A stretch of 55,951 bases of DNA, taken from the NCBI GenBank assembly GCA_016282855.1, contig JAEELT010000073.1:1-55951 (forward strand). The letters run 5' to 3'. Each line of letters starts with the position of its first letter. Within the stretch, counting starts at the first letter, position 1. Made by a program: the position numbers and the translations under genes. Shown here piece by piece: positions 16,588 to 26,250 of this stretch. Below the pieces are notes generated by a model. It was not told the DNA's origin. It searched no databases and saw nothing but the letters and a program-made list of their open reading frames with translations. This DNA is from Clostridiaceae bacterium (GTDB lineage: Bacteria; Bacillota; Clostridia; Oscillospirales; Acutalibacteraceae).

Positions 16588-17525
16588 TATCTCTGGGAAT
16601 AGATACCAGCAACTATACAACTTCGTGCGCTCTGTATGACAGCAAATCCGGAATAATATCGCAGAGAAAAAAGCTGCTGCCCGTAAAGCCCGGTGAAAAA
16701 GGCATAAGACAGAGCGATGCTGTTTTTCATCATACAGCTCAGCTTTATCCTCTTATTGAAGATCTGCTTTCCGAAACCGCTCTTCGCCCGGAAGCTGTCG
16801 GGTTTTCCGATAAGCCCAGGGATGCCGACGGTTCATACATGCCTTGTTTTACCGTCGGGGTTAACTCAGCTCGTTGCATTGCCGCGTCACTCGGTGTGCC
16901 CGCATTCGGCTTTTCGCATCAGGCCGGTCATATTATGGCCGCTCTTTATTCCGCCGGCAGAACAGATCTTGCAGACAGGGAGTTTATTGCTTTTCACTTT
17001 TCGGGAGGCACCACGGAAGCTCTTTTTGTCACCCCCGGGAATGAAAGAATATTTTGCTGCAAAATAATCGGCAGAACTCTTGATATCAACTGCGGTCAGG
17101 TTATTGACAGAGCCGGGGTTATGCTCGGCCTTGATTTCCCGTGCGGCAGGGAGATTGAAAAGCTCGCCCTTTGCTCAGATAAATCTTTTTCACCGAAAGT
17201 TTGTGTAAAAGACGGAAACTGCTGCCTTTCCGGAGTGGAAAACCTGTGCTCCGATATGCTTGACTCAGGTGAAAGCAGGGAGGATATCGCCGCATTCTGC
17301 CTTGCTTATGTCGGCAAAACAATTGAGAAAATGGCACAGAGCGCAAAGGAAAGATACGGAAACCTGCCTATGATATTTGCGGGCGGAGTATCATCAGACT
17401 CGATTATAAGAAAGAATATTACGGAAAAATTCGGTGCCTGCTTTGCTCAGCCCGATTACTCGTGCGACAACGCCGCGGGGACTGCTCTGCTGGCGTACAA
17501 AAGAGGTAAACTCTATGTCGGATAA
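16584..17525 (+). CDS. TsaD/Kae1-family paralogue (ASKHA fold), function uncertain
   Basis: 313 aa, shorter than the ~335-aa housekeeping TsaD. It has an N-terminal ATPase-like motif LGIDTSNYTTSCAL (4-17). The metal-binding HxxxH motif is HQAGH (112-116), followed by FSGGTTEAL (139-147) and a C-terminal FAGGVSSDSIIRK. The segment equivalent to DDAAGEAFDK in true TsaD reads DINCGQVIDR, and the N-terminus is diverged, so this may be a second Kae1-like protein rather than the t6A synthase. It is embedded between nusB (4-nt overlap) and xseA (11-nt overlap), so strictly co-expressed with housekeeping genes. Confidence 0.75.
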   Translation: MISLGIDTSNYTTSCALYDSKSGIISQRKKLLPVKPGEKGIRQSDAVFHHTAQLYPLIEDLLSETALRPEAVGFSDKPRDADGSYMPCFTVGVNSARCIAASLGVPAFGFSHQAGHIMAALYSAGRTDLADREFIAFHFSGGTTEALFVTPGNERIFCCKIIGRTLDINCGQVIDRAGVMLGLDFPCGREIEKLALCSDKSFSPKVCVKDGNCCLSGVENLCSDMLDSGESREDIAAFCLAYVGKTIEKMAQSAKERYGNLPMIFAGGVSSDSIIRKNITEKFGACFAQPDYSCDNAAGTALLAYKRGKLYVG

Positions 17526-18723
17526 TGTTGTGCTGACCGTCACCGCTCTCAACAGGTATGTAAAGTCTCTCCTTGATTCCGATGTGAATCTGCAGACCGT
17601 ATATGTTAAGGGAGAGATTTCAAATTTCAAGGCGGGCGGAGCCGGCGGTCATTTTTATATGACAATAAAAGATGAAAATTCCAGAATAAGGGCTGCTATG
17701 TTCAGAAGCGCCAACAGCAGGCTGAAGTTTATGCCCGAGAATGACATGAGCGTTATCATAAGAGGCAGGGTAAGTCTGTACGAGCAGGGCGGAGAGTATC
17801 AGCTCATAATTGACGATATGCAGCCTGACGGCGCAGGAGCGCTTGCCGCCGCTTTTGAACAGCTCAAAAAAAAGCTCGCTGCTGAAGGAGTTTTTGATGA
17901 AGCTCATAAGAAGCCGATACCCGCTTTCCCCGAAAGAGTCGGTGTTGTCACTTCCGGAACGGGAGCGGCTGTCAGAGATATAATAAATGTTATTTCAAGG
18001 CGTTATCCGGTTGCGGAAATAATTGTCTGCCCCGTTTCGGTTCAGGGCGAAAATGCCAAAGCGGAGATTTCTTCGGCAATAAACCTTTTCAACGAAAAAA
18101 AAGCGGCCGATGTGATTATCGTAGGCAGGGGAGGCGGCTCGGTTGAGGATCTGTGGGCATTCAACGAAGAGCTTGTCGCAAGAGCTGTTTACGCGAGTGA
18201 GATTCCTGTTATTTCTGCAGTGGGTCACGAAACCGATTTTACCATCTGCGATTTCGCGGCCGATCTGAGAGCCCCTACTCCTTCTGCCGCCGCTGAGCTT
18301 GCCGTGCCGGACAGCGCTGAGCTGACCGACTCAATAAATGCCCTTCAGAGAGCGATGTACGCATACTCCGAAAGAAGAATTGCTCAGGAGCGCTCGAAGC
18401 TCGGTTGTATTTCAAGCTTAATAGAAAAAAACAATCCCAAAGTGGTTATAGAAAGCTATTTCCTCAGAATCGATTATATATACGACAGTCTGAAAAACGC
18501 TGCCGGGCTTTGCCTGGAGAGAAACAGAAGCAAACTCAATGAAACCGTCCTTAGGCTTGACGCCTGCAGCCCTCTTAAAATTATGTCAAAAGGATATGCG
18601 GTAGCAGTTAAAGGCAGCCGCATAGTGAAAAGTGTGACCGACACCGAGCCGGGCGATGAGATTGATCTTAAGCTCGCTGACGGCACTGCGAGATGTGAGG
18701 TAAAAGAAGTATGGAAAAAATAA
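17515..18723 (+). CDS. xseA: Exodeoxyribonuclease VII large subunit
   Basis: 402 aa from MSDNVVLTVTALNRYV. The longer frame overlaps the previous gene heavily, while GAGG is 7-8 nt before this ATG. An N-terminal OB-fold (about 5-100, including VKGEISNFK and GHFYMTIKD) is followed by the catalytic core with VGVVTSGTGAAVRDI, GRGGGSVEDLWAFNEE and AVGHETDFT. Together with XseB it degrades single-stranded DNA from both ends. The xseB gene overlaps its end by 13 nt, which supports fixed subunit coupling. Confidence 0.96.
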   Translation: MSDNVVLTVTALNRYVKSLLDSDVNLQTVYVKGEISNFKAGGAGGHFYMTIKDENSRIRAAMFRSANSRLKFMPENDMSVIIRGRVSLYEQGGEYQLIIDDMQPDGAGALAAAFEQLKKKLAAEGVFDEAHKKPIPAFPERVGVVTSGTGAAVRDIINVISRRYPVAEIIVCPVSVQGENAKAEISSAINLFNEKKAADVIIVGRGGGSVEDLWAFNEELVARAVYASEIPVISAVGHETDFTICDFAADLRAPTPSAAAELAVPDSAELTDSINALQRAMYAYSERRIAQERSKLGCISSLIEKNNPKVVIESYFLRIDYIYDSLKNAAGLCLERNRSKLNETVLRLDACSPLKIMSKGYAVAVKGSRIVKSVTDTEPGDEIDLKLADGTARCEVKEVWKK

Positions 18724-18905
18724 ATTATGAAAAATCAATTGCGCGCCTTGAGGAAATAACCGCGGCGCTTGAAAAAGGAGAAATATCTCTTGATGAAATG
18801 ATTAAGCTTTATGCCGAAGGCACAAAGCTTGCTTCCGCCTGCACAAAATCACTCAATGAGGCGCAGGCCAAAATAACAACTCTTTCCGGAGAGGAAGCAA
18901 AATGA
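18711..18905 (+). CDS. xseB: Exodeoxyribonuclease VII small subunit
   Basis: 64 aa, typical size. The XseB signature is YEKSIARLEEITAALEKGEISLDEMIKLYAEG, quoted here only by its ends: it begins at residue 5 with YEKSIARLEEI and ends near residue 36 with LYAEG. The start lies 13 nt inside xseA and the end overlaps ispA by 4 nt. It forms a helical hairpin that assembles in several copies on XseA. Confidence 0.95.
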   Translation: MEKINYEKSIARLEEITAALEKGEISLDEMIKLYAEGTKLASACTKSLNEAQAKITTLSGEEAK

Positions 18906-19801
18906 TCGATTTCAAAACAAAGCAGCAGGAATATATAGACTTATTCAATTCGTTTACCGAAAAGGAATTAAGCAGGCTTGCCTCTATGTCTCCCCGGTCA
19001 TCCGGCTCGGAGTTTATGACGCAGGCGATGTCATATTCTCTTATCGATTCGGGCAAAAGAATCAGGCCTGTTCTCTGCCTTGAGTTCTGCCGTGCCTGCG
19101 GCGGAGATATTCACAAAGCCCTTCACTTTGCTTTGGCAGCAGAGATGATACATACATATTCGCTCATTCATGACGATCTTCCGTGTATGGACGATGACGA
19201 TTATCGCAGGGGAAGGCTCTCAAGCCACAAGAAATTCGGCTATGCCAACGCTCTGCTTGCGGGGGACTCGCTTCTCACTCTCGCTTTTGAAGAAATGACC
19301 TTTGCCGATGTTGAAAGCGGCAAAACAGTCGAAGCGGTCAATGTTCTTTCGGGGGCCGCCGGTTTCAGAGGTATGGTCGCGGGTCAGGTTATGGATCTTG
19401 AAAACGAAAACTCTGCAGCTGATATTGACTGCGTCAGATTCACGGATGAGCTTAAAACCGGTGAGATGATAAGGGCATCGGCTATGCTGGGCTGCATAGC
19501 TGCCGGAGCTGACGCCGTAAAAAGGAAAGCCTGCGAGGATTATTGCGGAAATATCGGGCTCGCCTTTCAGATAGTTGATGATATACTTGATGTTACAGGT
19601 GATTTTGCCCTGCTGGGCAAAGCAGTCGGCAGCGATGACAAAAGCAATAAATCAACTTATGTTTCTCTGCTCGGTGTTGAGGGGGCAAAGAAATATGCCG
19701 ATGTGCTTACGGCTTCGGCTCTTGAAGCTCTCGTGGTTTTCGGCGAAGAGGGAGATTTTCTCAGACAACTTGCGGTAAATCTTTCCGACAGGAAGAAATG
19801 A
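18902..19801 (+). CDS. ispA: Polyprenyl (farnesyl/geranylgeranyl) diphosphate synthase
   Basis: 299 aa. It condenses isopentenyl diphosphate with allylic diphosphates to make farnesyl-type chains for undecaprenyl and quinone precursors. The first aspartate-rich motif is DDLPCMDDDDYRRG (91-104) and the second DDILD (226-230); GKRIRP (51-56) binds the diphosphate. ATGA overlap with xseB; dxs follows after 3 nt, so two isoprenoid steps are adjacent as in other Firmicutes. Confidence 0.94.
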   Translation: MIDFKTKQQEYIDLFNSFTEKELSRLASMSPRSSGSEFMTQAMSYSLIDSGKRIRPVLCLEFCRACGGDIHKALHFALAAEMIHTYSLIHDDLPCMDDDDYRRGRLSSHKKFGYANALLAGDSLLTLAFEEMTFADVESGKTVEAVNVLSGAAGFRGMVAGQVMDLENENSAADIDCVRFTDELKTGEMIRASAMLGCIAAGADAVKRKACEDYCGNIGLAFQIVDDILDVTGDFALLGKAVGSDDKSNKSTYVSLLGVEGAKKYADVLTASALEALVVFGEEGDFLRQLAVNLSDRKK

Positions 19802-19804
19802 TTT

Positions 19805-21670
19805 ATGGATTATCCTTTACTTGAAAAAATACATTCTCCTCAGGATGTCAGGAATATGGACAGCGGCGAGCTCGGAGCCCTTTGCGCGGAAATCAGAAAC
19901 AAGATGATTGAAACCGTTTCAAAAAACGGCGGGCATCTTGCTTCCAATCTCGGCACGGTTGAGCTTACCGTGGCTCTTCACAGAGTGTTCAATGCGCCTG
20001 AGGATAAGATTATCTGGGACGTCAGCCATCAGGCATATGCGCATAAACTCCTTACCGGCAGGTTTGACTCTTTTGATACCCTGCGCACTGAGGGAGGCAT
20101 ATCCGGCTTTACTCGCCCCGATGAAAGTGAATATGATTTTTCTTATGAGGGCCATGCGGGTACCTCTGTTTCGAGAGCTGCCGGCATTGCTGCTTCCAAT
20201 AAAATCAAGGGCAGCAAGTGTTTTGCTGTTGCAGTGATAGGGGACGGTTCTTTCGGAAACGGTCTTGTTTATGAAGCGATGAACGCTGCCGGCAACAGCG
20301 GCGGGCGCCTGATTGTGATTCTCAATGACAATGAGATGTCTATTAACCGCAATGTGGGCGCTATGGCAAAGTACCTTGCCGCCGTAAGAGCAAAGCCCGA
20401 GTATTACAGATTCAAAGCAGGCACCGAAAAAGCACTCAACCGTATTCCGCTTATCGGCATTCATCTCTCAAACGGCTTGTTCAAAATCAAAACATTTCTG
20501 AAAAACATTATATACAGGAGCTCATTCTTTGAGGACCTGGGCTTCAGATATATCGGGCCTATAGACGGTCACGATATACCCACGCTTTGCGAAGCGATGA
20601 GCTCTGCCAGGATGATTGCGAGACCTGTTTTGATACATGTGAATACGATTAAGGGAAAAGGCTTTGATTTTGCCGAAAATTCCCCGGAAAACTATCACGG
20701 CGTTTCGGAGTTTGACGTAAATACAGGCAAATCTGAGTCTTCATCCGAAAGCTATTCTTCTTATTTCGGCAGAGTCCTGTGTGATTTTGCTTCAAAGGAT
20801 TCGAGAATTTGCGCAGTAACCGCTGCCATGACAAAGGGTACCGGGCTTGACAGATTCTTTGAGGAATATCCCGCACGCTCTTTTGATGAGGGAATTGCAG
20901 AGGGCCACGCCGTGGTATTCTGCTCCGGCCTTTCCATTGCCGGGCAAATACCGGTTTTTGCCGTTTATTCAACCTTTCTCCAGAGAGCGGCCGATCAGCT
21001 TATTCACGACGGCGCGTTGCAGAGAAAAAAGATGATTTTAGCTGTTGACAGAGCAGGTTTTGTGGGAGAGGACGGAGAAACCCATCAGGGTCTTTTCGAT
21101 GTCGCCGTAATGCAGTCTCTGCCAAACACCGTTGTTTATTCACCGGCAAGCTACCGTGATTTAAGCAAAGCCCTTTATAATGCACTTTACAGGGATGAGT
21201 ATCTTGTGGCAATAAGGTACCCCAGAGGCTCAATGCCGGAGGGCGGCGATGAGCTTACAAACGGTGAGGACTTTGAAATATACGGCGATGAAGGAGCCCC
21301 CTTTGCTCTTGTAACTTACGGCAGGCTTTTCTTTGAGGCGGTAAATGCCGTAAAAACACTTTCCGATAAGGGTATAAACACAAAAATAATCAAGCTTAAC
21401 AGGATTATACCGCTGCCCGAAGAATCCGTTTTGTGCGCGCTCGGAAGCTCTCACGTATTCTTTTTCGAAGAGGGCATGAAAAACGGCGGGGTCGGCGAGG
21501 CATATTCTGAAGCCCTGCTTGAAAATGATTTCAGCGGTAAATATACGCACACCGGCATTAACAGAGAGTTTGTTTCTCACGCGGGCGTCTCTTCTCTTAT
21601 GAAGAAATACTCACTGGACTGTGAAGGTATGGTGCGGATTATCGAAAACGAGGCTTACAATGAAAGATAA
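19805..21670 (+). CDS. dxs: 1-deoxy-D-xylulose-5-phosphate synthase
   Basis: 621 aa, full length. Thiamine-diphosphate enzyme condensing pyruvate and glyceraldehyde-3-phosphate, the first step of the MEP pathway. The TPP/Mg motif runs from GDGSFGNG through VILNDNEMS. EGHAGTSVSRAAG supplies the active-site histidine region, and the transketolase-type glutamate region is DEGIAEGHAV. The pyrimidine-binding and C-terminal transketolase domains are present. It overlaps tlyA by 11 nt. Confidence 0.97.
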   Translation: MDYPLLEKIHSPQDVRNMDSGELGALCAEIRNKMIETVSKNGGHLASNLGTVELTVALHRVFNAPEDKIIWDVSHQAYAHKLLTGRFDSFDTLRTEGGISGFTRPDESEYDFSYEGHAGTSVSRAAGIAASNKIKGSKCFAVAVIGDGSFGNGLVYEAMNAAGNSGGRLIVILNDNEMSINRNVGAMAKYLAAVRAKPEYYRFKAGTEKALNRIPLIGIHLSNGLFKIKTFLKNIIYRSSFFEDLGFRYIGPIDGHDIPTLCEAMSSARMIARPVLIHVNTIKGKGFDFAENSPENYHGVSEFDVNTGKSESSSESYSSYFGRVLCDFASKDSRICAVTAAMTKGTGLDRFFEEYPARSFDEGIAEGHAVVFCSGLSIAGQIPVFAVYSTFLQRAADQLIHDGALQRKKMILAVDRAGFVGEDGETHQGLFDVAVMQSLPNTVVYSPASYRDLSKALYNALYRDEYLVAIRYPRGSMPEGGDELTNGEDFEIYGDEGAPFALVTYGRLFFEAVNAVKTLSDKGINTKIIKLNRIIPLPEESVLCALGSSHVFFFEEGMKNGGVGEAYSEALLENDFSGKYTHTGINREFVSHAGVSSLMKKYSLDCEGMVRIIENEAYNER

Positions 21671-22466
21671 GACCAGACTTGATGTTGCGGTTTTTGAAAG
21701 AGGACTTGCTCCTACAAGAGAAAAGGCAAAAGCCCTTATTATGGCCGGCAGCGTCTATCTTAACGGCTCAAAAGCGCTTAAAGGCGGCGCCAATGTGACA
21801 AGTGAAGATAAGATAGAGGTCAGAGGTGCTGTCAACCCCTATGTGAGCAGGGGAGGGCTGAAGCTTGAAAAAGCCATGAAATCTTTCGGCTTGAAGCTTG
21901 ACGGCTGTGTGTGTATGGATATAGGCGCCTCAACCGGAGGATTTACGGATTGTATGCTGCAAAACGGCGCCGTAAAGGTTTATTCTATTGATGTAGGTTA
22001 CGGTCAGCTTGCCTGGAAACTCCGTACAGATGAGCGTGTTGTCAATCTCGAGCGTACAAATTTCCGCTACGTCACACGGGAACAGGTCCCCGATGAAATT
22101 GATTTTGCGAGCGTGGACGTATCTTTTATTTCGCTCAAAAAGATTCTGCCTGTAATGAGAGAGCTTCTCAGAAACGAGGGAGAGGCTGTCTGCCTTATAA
22201 AACCGCAGTTTGAAGCGGGCAGGGAAAATATCGGCAAAAAGGGCGTTGTAAGAGACCGGAAAGTACATTCGGATGTGATTGAGGATATTTCATTATTTGC
22301 GCTTTCTTCGGGGTTTGACCTTATTGACATAGATTTTTCGCCCATAAAAGGCCCGGAAGGTAATATTGAATATCTTATGTATCTCAGGAAGAGCGATGCG
22401 CCGCAGAAGCTTTGTAATAAAGATGCGCAAACTCTTGCCCTGTTATCGCACAATACTCTCGACTGA
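21660..22466 (+). CDS. tlyA: TlyA-family rRNA 2'-O-methyltransferase
   Basis: 268 aa from MKDKTRLDVAVFERGL; the longer in-frame start lies within dxs and lacks family similarity. An N-terminal S4 RNA-binding domain (about 1-62) is joined to an FtsJ/RrmJ-type methyltransferase with YVSRGGLKLEKA, the SAM motif MDIGASTGGFTDCML, and ASVDVSFISLKKILP. Homologues methylate 16S C1409 and/or 23S C1920; some are also called hemolysin A. Its position between dxs and nadK/argR matches yqxC in Bacillus. Confidence 0.93.
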   Translation: MKDKTRLDVAVFERGLAPTREKAKALIMAGSVYLNGSKALKGGANVTSEDKIEVRGAVNPYVSRGGLKLEKAMKSFGLKLDGCVCMDIGASTGGFTDCMLQNGAVKVYSIDVGYGQLAWKLRTDERVVNLERTNFRYVTREQVPDEIDFASVDVSFISLKKILPVMRELLRNEGEAVCLIKPQFEAGRENIGKKGVVRDRKVHSDVIEDISLFALSSGFDLIDIDFSPIKGPEGNIEYLMYLRKSDAPQKLCNKDAQTLALLSHNTLD

Positions 22467-22478
22467 GGAAGTGAAAAT

Positions 22479-23327
22479 ATGCGTATAGCGATTATGCCTA
22501 ATATGACCAGAGCCGAATCGGAAAGAGTTACGGGTGAAATCTGCTCAAATCTCGATTCACTCGGAATTGAATACTCGCTGCCGGCTGAGCTTGAATCTGT
22601 TTTCTCACACAGCAATGCCGAATTTACCGATGCGGAAACATCCGTAGGCAAGTCTGACATTGTGCTTGCGGTAGGCGGCGACGGCTCAATAATACACGCC
22701 GCGAGATTCGCGGTAAAACACGGCAAACCCATTCTCGGCGTTAACGCCGGCCGGCTTGCGTTTATGGCAGGGCTTGAGAGTGATGAGCTTGCTCTTCTTT
22801 CAAAGCTTGTGCAGGGCGATTACACGCTTGACAGGCGTATGCTGCTGAAGACCTGCGTTGTGAGGGGCGATGAAACGCTCGCCGTTGACTTTGCGCTGAA
22901 CGAATGTTTCATTACGAGCAGCGAAAGGCAGAGAATGTCCGCAATAGATGTTGCCCTTAACGGCAATGTGTTTACGGATTATCTTTGTGACGGCCTTATC
23001 CTTGCTACTCCCACCGGGTCAACAGCTTATTCGCTTTCAGCGGGCGGGCCTGTAGTCAACCCTGAGCTTGAGAGCATAATATTTACGCCTGTCTGCCCGC
23101 ATTCACTAACGGGAAGACCTGTTATTTTCAGAAACAGCGATGTTATTTCCGTAAAGTCAAAAGACGGCGAAACGCTTCTTTACTCCAATGACGGTGCGGC
23201 CACCCTGCCTATAGAGCCCGACTGCAGGATAGACATATCCTCCTCGGAGCTTACCGCCAACTTTATAAGAATCAAATCGGATAATTTTATGGATATACTT
23301 TATAAGAAACTTGCACAGCGCAGATGA
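22479..23327 (+). CDS. nadK: NAD kinase
   Basis: 282 aa. Phosphorylates NAD to NADP. The GGDGS motif is at 66-70 in VGGDGSIIHAAR. LNECFITS carries the conserved N-E pair, and the second nucleotide loop is DGLILATPTGSTAYSLSAGGP (motif begins after LC). GAGG lies upstream of the ATG with a 12-nt gap from tlyA. The C-terminus continues to 14 nt before argR. Confidence 0.95.
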   Translation: MRIAIMPNMTRAESERVTGEICSNLDSLGIEYSLPAELESVFSHSNAEFTDAETSVGKSDIVLAVGGDGSIIHAARFAVKHGKPILGVNAGRLAFMAGLESDELALLSKLVQGDYTLDRRMLLKTCVVRGDETLAVDFALNECFITSSERQRMSAIDVALNGNVFTDYLCDGLILATPTGSTAYSLSAGGPVVNPELESIIFTPVCPHSLTGRPVIFRNSDVISVKSKDGETLLYSNDGAATLPIEPDCRIDISSSELTANFIRIKSDNFMDILYKKLAQRR

Positions 23328-23340
23328 AAGGAAGATAATA

Positions 23341-23790
23341 ATGAATAAAGGCAGACAGGAAGCAATACTGAGAATAATTTCAAATGACTGTGTCACAACT
23401 CAGACTGAGCTTCTCGAGCGGCTCAATGCGGAGGGCTTCAAAACCACACAGGCAACCGTTTCCCGTGATATAAAAGCTCTTCGTCTTATAAAAAAGCCCG
23501 ATGAGCTCGGCAGGTCGCGCTATGTTGCCGACAGGGCCGACAAGGATGAAATCTTCAGCAAGTATAACAGCGTTTTCGGTCACAGCGTTATTTCAATTGA
23601 TTACGCCTGCAACATAGTCTGCGTAAAGTGTTATAACGGTATGGCTAATGCCGCCTGCGCCACTCTTGACGCTATGGAGCTTGAGGATTCCGTCGGAACA
23701 ATAGCAGGTGATGATACTATTTTTGTGCTCTGCCGCAGCGAGGAGAGTGCGATAAATCTGAAAAAGATTCTTGAAGAAGCTACAGTATAA
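23341..23790 (+). CDS. argR: Arginine repressor ArgR/AhrC
   Basis: 149 aa from MNKGRQEAILRI. The longer frame start overlaps nadK, and AAGGAAG precedes this ATG. The N-terminal winged helix includes KTTQATVSRDIKALRLIK. The C-terminal oligomerisation and arginine-binding domain includes GTIAGDDTIFVLCRS, with the conserved double aspartate. As in Bacillus, argR lies directly before recN. No ARG box was identified in the window, so its targets lie elsewhere. Confidence 0.94.
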   Translation: MNKGRQEAILRIISNDCVTTQTELLERLNAEGFKTTQATVSRDIKALRLIKKPDELGRSRYVADRADKDEIFSKYNSVFGHSVISIDYACNIVCVKCYNGMANAACATLDAMELEDSVGTIAGDDTIFVLCRSEESAINLKKILEEATV

Positions 23791-23805
23791 AAGAGGGCTT
23801 AAGCT

Positions 23806-25476
23806 ATGCTGCAAAGCTTAAAAATCGAAAATATAGCGGTTATTGAAAATGCCTGCCCTGAGTTTCGTGAAGGACTCAATGTTCTTACGGGAGAAACGGG
23901 AGCGGGCAAGTCAATCGTAATTGATTCCATAAACGCCGTGCTTGGGGAGAGAACATCCAAGGACCTTATCAGGACCGGTTGTGACAGTGCGTCAGTCTGC
24001 GCCGTTTTCACCGATGTAAACGGCAGCGCAAAAGCCGTGATGGAAAAATACGGCATTGAACAGACAGAAGACGGCACACTCACCGTAACACGGTCTATAA
24101 GTCAGAGCGGTAAAAACACCTGCAGGGTAAACGGATGGCTGGTTACTGTTTCTCAGCTCAGGGAAATCGGCTCTTACCTTGTGAATATTCACGGTCAGCA
24201 CGACAGTCAGGCGCTTCTTTCTCCCGAGAAGCATTGCTCTTTTATCGATTCGCTTGCGTGCAATGAAAAGCTCAGAGAAGAGTATAAAGACGCATTTCAC
24301 AAGCTGATAAAAGTCAAAAAAGAGCTTGATACGCTATATGATTCAAGGGATGAAAACGCTTCGAGAGCGGATTACCTCGATTTTGTGATAAATGAAATCA
24401 ACGAGGCCGGAATTACTCCGGGCGAGTCCGAAGAGCTGAGCAAGGAAAAGCTGCTTATTCAGAACAGCGCTTTTGTTAAGAAAAACCTTGAAAAGGTTTA
24501 TGCCGCGCTTTCGGGTGACGGCGGTATTTCGGAAGCGCTCAGTCAGTGCGCCGAAATGATGGAAAAAGCATCTGAGTTTTATACCGGCGCCTGTGATACG
24601 GCAAAAGCCCTGAAGGGGCTTTCCATTGAGCTTGCCGAGCGTACGGGAGAGGTCAGAGGTCTGTCCGAAGGCTTCGGCTATTCACCGTCGCGCCTCTCCG
24701 AAATAGATGACAGGCTCGATGTTATTTATCGCCTGTCAATGAAATACGGCAAAACTGAAGAAGATATTCTTGAAACTCTTGAAAAATCCGTCAGGGAAAG
24801 GGAGCTGATAGGCACCTCCGATGAAAGAATAACGCAGCTTGAGAAAGAGCTTTATGACTGTTCAGATAAGGTGAAAAAGCTTTCGGAAAGGCTGACCGGC
24901 ACACCCACAAAAGCGGCGCGGGAGTTTGAGAAGAAAGTATCGGCTGAGCTTACCTTCCTCGATATGCCGTATATAAAATTTGTTGTTTCGCTTATTCCCG
25001 GCTCCCTTACCTCAAAAGGTGCTGAGACTGCAGAGTTCCTTATAAGCTCCAATCCGGGTCAGGAGCCGAAGCCTATTTCAAAGATAGCTTCGGGCGGTGA
25101 ACTGTCGAGAATTATGCTTGCAATAAAGAATGTTCTGTCAGATAAGGACCCCGTGGACACTTTGATTTTTGACGAGATTGACGCCGGAGTTTCCGGCTCT
25201 GCCGCCGAAAAAATTGGTCTCAAGCTTGACAGCGTATCAAGAGGCAGGCAGGTTATATGCGTGACTCATCTTTCCCGCATTGCCGCTCAGGCGGATTTCC
25301 ACATAAAGATAGAGAAAACAATTTCCGACAGCGGCACATTTACAAATATTATTCCGCTCGACGATCAGGGCAGAGCGGAAGAAATAGCAAGAATCAACGC
25401 CGGAAGCGCGGTTACCGGACTGCAGCTTGAGGGCGCCAGAGAAATTCTTGAAAAAGCTAAGGAGACTAAGAAATGA
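23806..25476 (+). CDS. recN: DNA repair protein RecN
   Basis: 556 aa, SMC-like ATPase in double-strand-break repair. The Walker A motif GETGAGKS is at 29-36. A long coiled-coil region spans about 155-365. The ABC signature is ASGGELSRIMLAIK, and the Walker B with following D-loop LIFDEIDAGVSG lies near the C-terminus, then VTHLSRIAA. It overlaps the next gene by 4 nt, so the operon continues beyond the conserved Firmicutes block. Confidence 0.96.
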   Translation: MLQSLKIENIAVIENACPEFREGLNVLTGETGAGKSIVIDSINAVLGERTSKDLIRTGCDSASVCAVFTDVNGSAKAVMEKYGIEQTEDGTLTVTRSISQSGKNTCRVNGWLVTVSQLREIGSYLVNIHGQHDSQALLSPEKHCSFIDSLACNEKLREEYKDAFHKLIKVKKELDTLYDSRDENASRADYLDFVINEINEAGITPGESEELSKEKLLIQNSAFVKKNLEKVYAALSGDGGISEALSQCAEMMEKASEFYTGACDTAKALKGLSIELAERTGEVRGLSEGFGYSPSRLSEIDDRLDVIYRLSMKYGKTEEDILETLEKSVRERELIGTSDERITQLEKELYDCSDKVKKLSERLTGTPTKAAREFEKKVSAELTFLDMPYIKFVVSLIPGSLTSKGAETAEFLISSNPGQEPKPISKIASGGELSRIMLAIKNVLSDKDPVDTLIFDEIDAGVSGSAAEKIGLKLDSVSRGRQVICVTHLSRIAAQADFHIKIEKTISDSGTFTNIIPLDDQGRAEEIARINAGSAVTGLQLEGAREILEKAKETKK

Positions 25477-26249
25477 AAATAGGAGTTTGCGTCGGCACAG
25501 AGATTGATAGAGTGAAAATCGCCCTTAAGTACGGTTACGATTACGGCGAGAGCCACTGCCAGAACATTGCGAAAATGAGCTTTGAAGAGCTTGAAGCTTT
25601 TAAAAACGCCGGCTTACCTATTCTTGCCGCAAACTGTTTCATAGGCATGAGAGTAGTCGGAGCACAGAGGGATATACCCGCAATAAAAGAATACCTTGAA
25701 ACGCTGTTTGAGAAAGGCACTTATCTTGGGATTGAATGCTTTGTTTTCGGCTCATCCGGCGCGAGGAATATTCCTGAGGGCGGCTCTTATGAAGAAACAT
25801 TTGAGCAGATAGCTTATTTTCTCAAAGAGCTTGTCGCACCGCTTGCTGAAAAACATAAAATACGGGTAGCCGTAGAACCTCTTCGCAAAGCGGAATCCAA
25901 TATTATCAACACCGTGCCCGAAGCACTCAGGCTCGCCCGCGCAGTTGACTGCCCGTATATCGGCGTGCTGGGCGACGTCAAACACATGTGTGAAGAAAAC
26001 GATCCGTTTGATGCACTGCCTTCATACAGAGGAATGCTTATTCACGCTCACACATCAAACCCCTATCCCGATCCTTCACTCGGCAAAAAGCGTACTTATC
26101 CCAAACCCGGAGACAGCTTCAATCAGGACGATTTCATTCTGCCTATGATTGAGGCGGGTGTTGAAATGTGCTCAATAGAAGCCGATGTGATAGATTTTGA
26201 TTCGGACTGCGCCGGTTCAATCAAGGTGCTTTCCAAATACAGAGGATAA
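25473..26249 (+). CDS. Sugar phosphate isomerase/epimerase-like TIM-barrel protein
   Basis: 258 aa of the AP-endonuclease-2 / xylose-isomerase-like TIM-barrel superfamily. The metal-ligand strands are visible as VAVEPLRK (Glu), GVLGDVKHM (Asp/His), LIHAHTSNP (His) and CSIEADV (Glu). Members interconvert keto-sugars or inositol intermediates; the substrate here is unknown. It starts on the ATGA overlapping recN and ends one base before the sialidase-like gene, so these two carbohydrate-type genes form an appendix to the nusB-recN operon. Confidence 0.8.
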   Translation: MKIGVCVGTEIDRVKIALKYGYDYGESHCQNIAKMSFEELEAFKNAGLPILAANCFIGMRVVGAQRDIPAIKEYLETLFEKGTYLGIECFVFGSSGARNIPEGGSYEETFEQIAYFLKELVAPLAEKHKIRVAVEPLRKAESNIINTVPEALRLARAVDCPYIGVLGDVKHMCEENDPFDALPSYRGMLIHAHTSNPYPDPSLGKKRTYPKPGDSFNQDDFILPMIEAGVEMCSIEADVIDFDSDCAGSIKVLSKYRG

Positions 26250-26250
26250 T

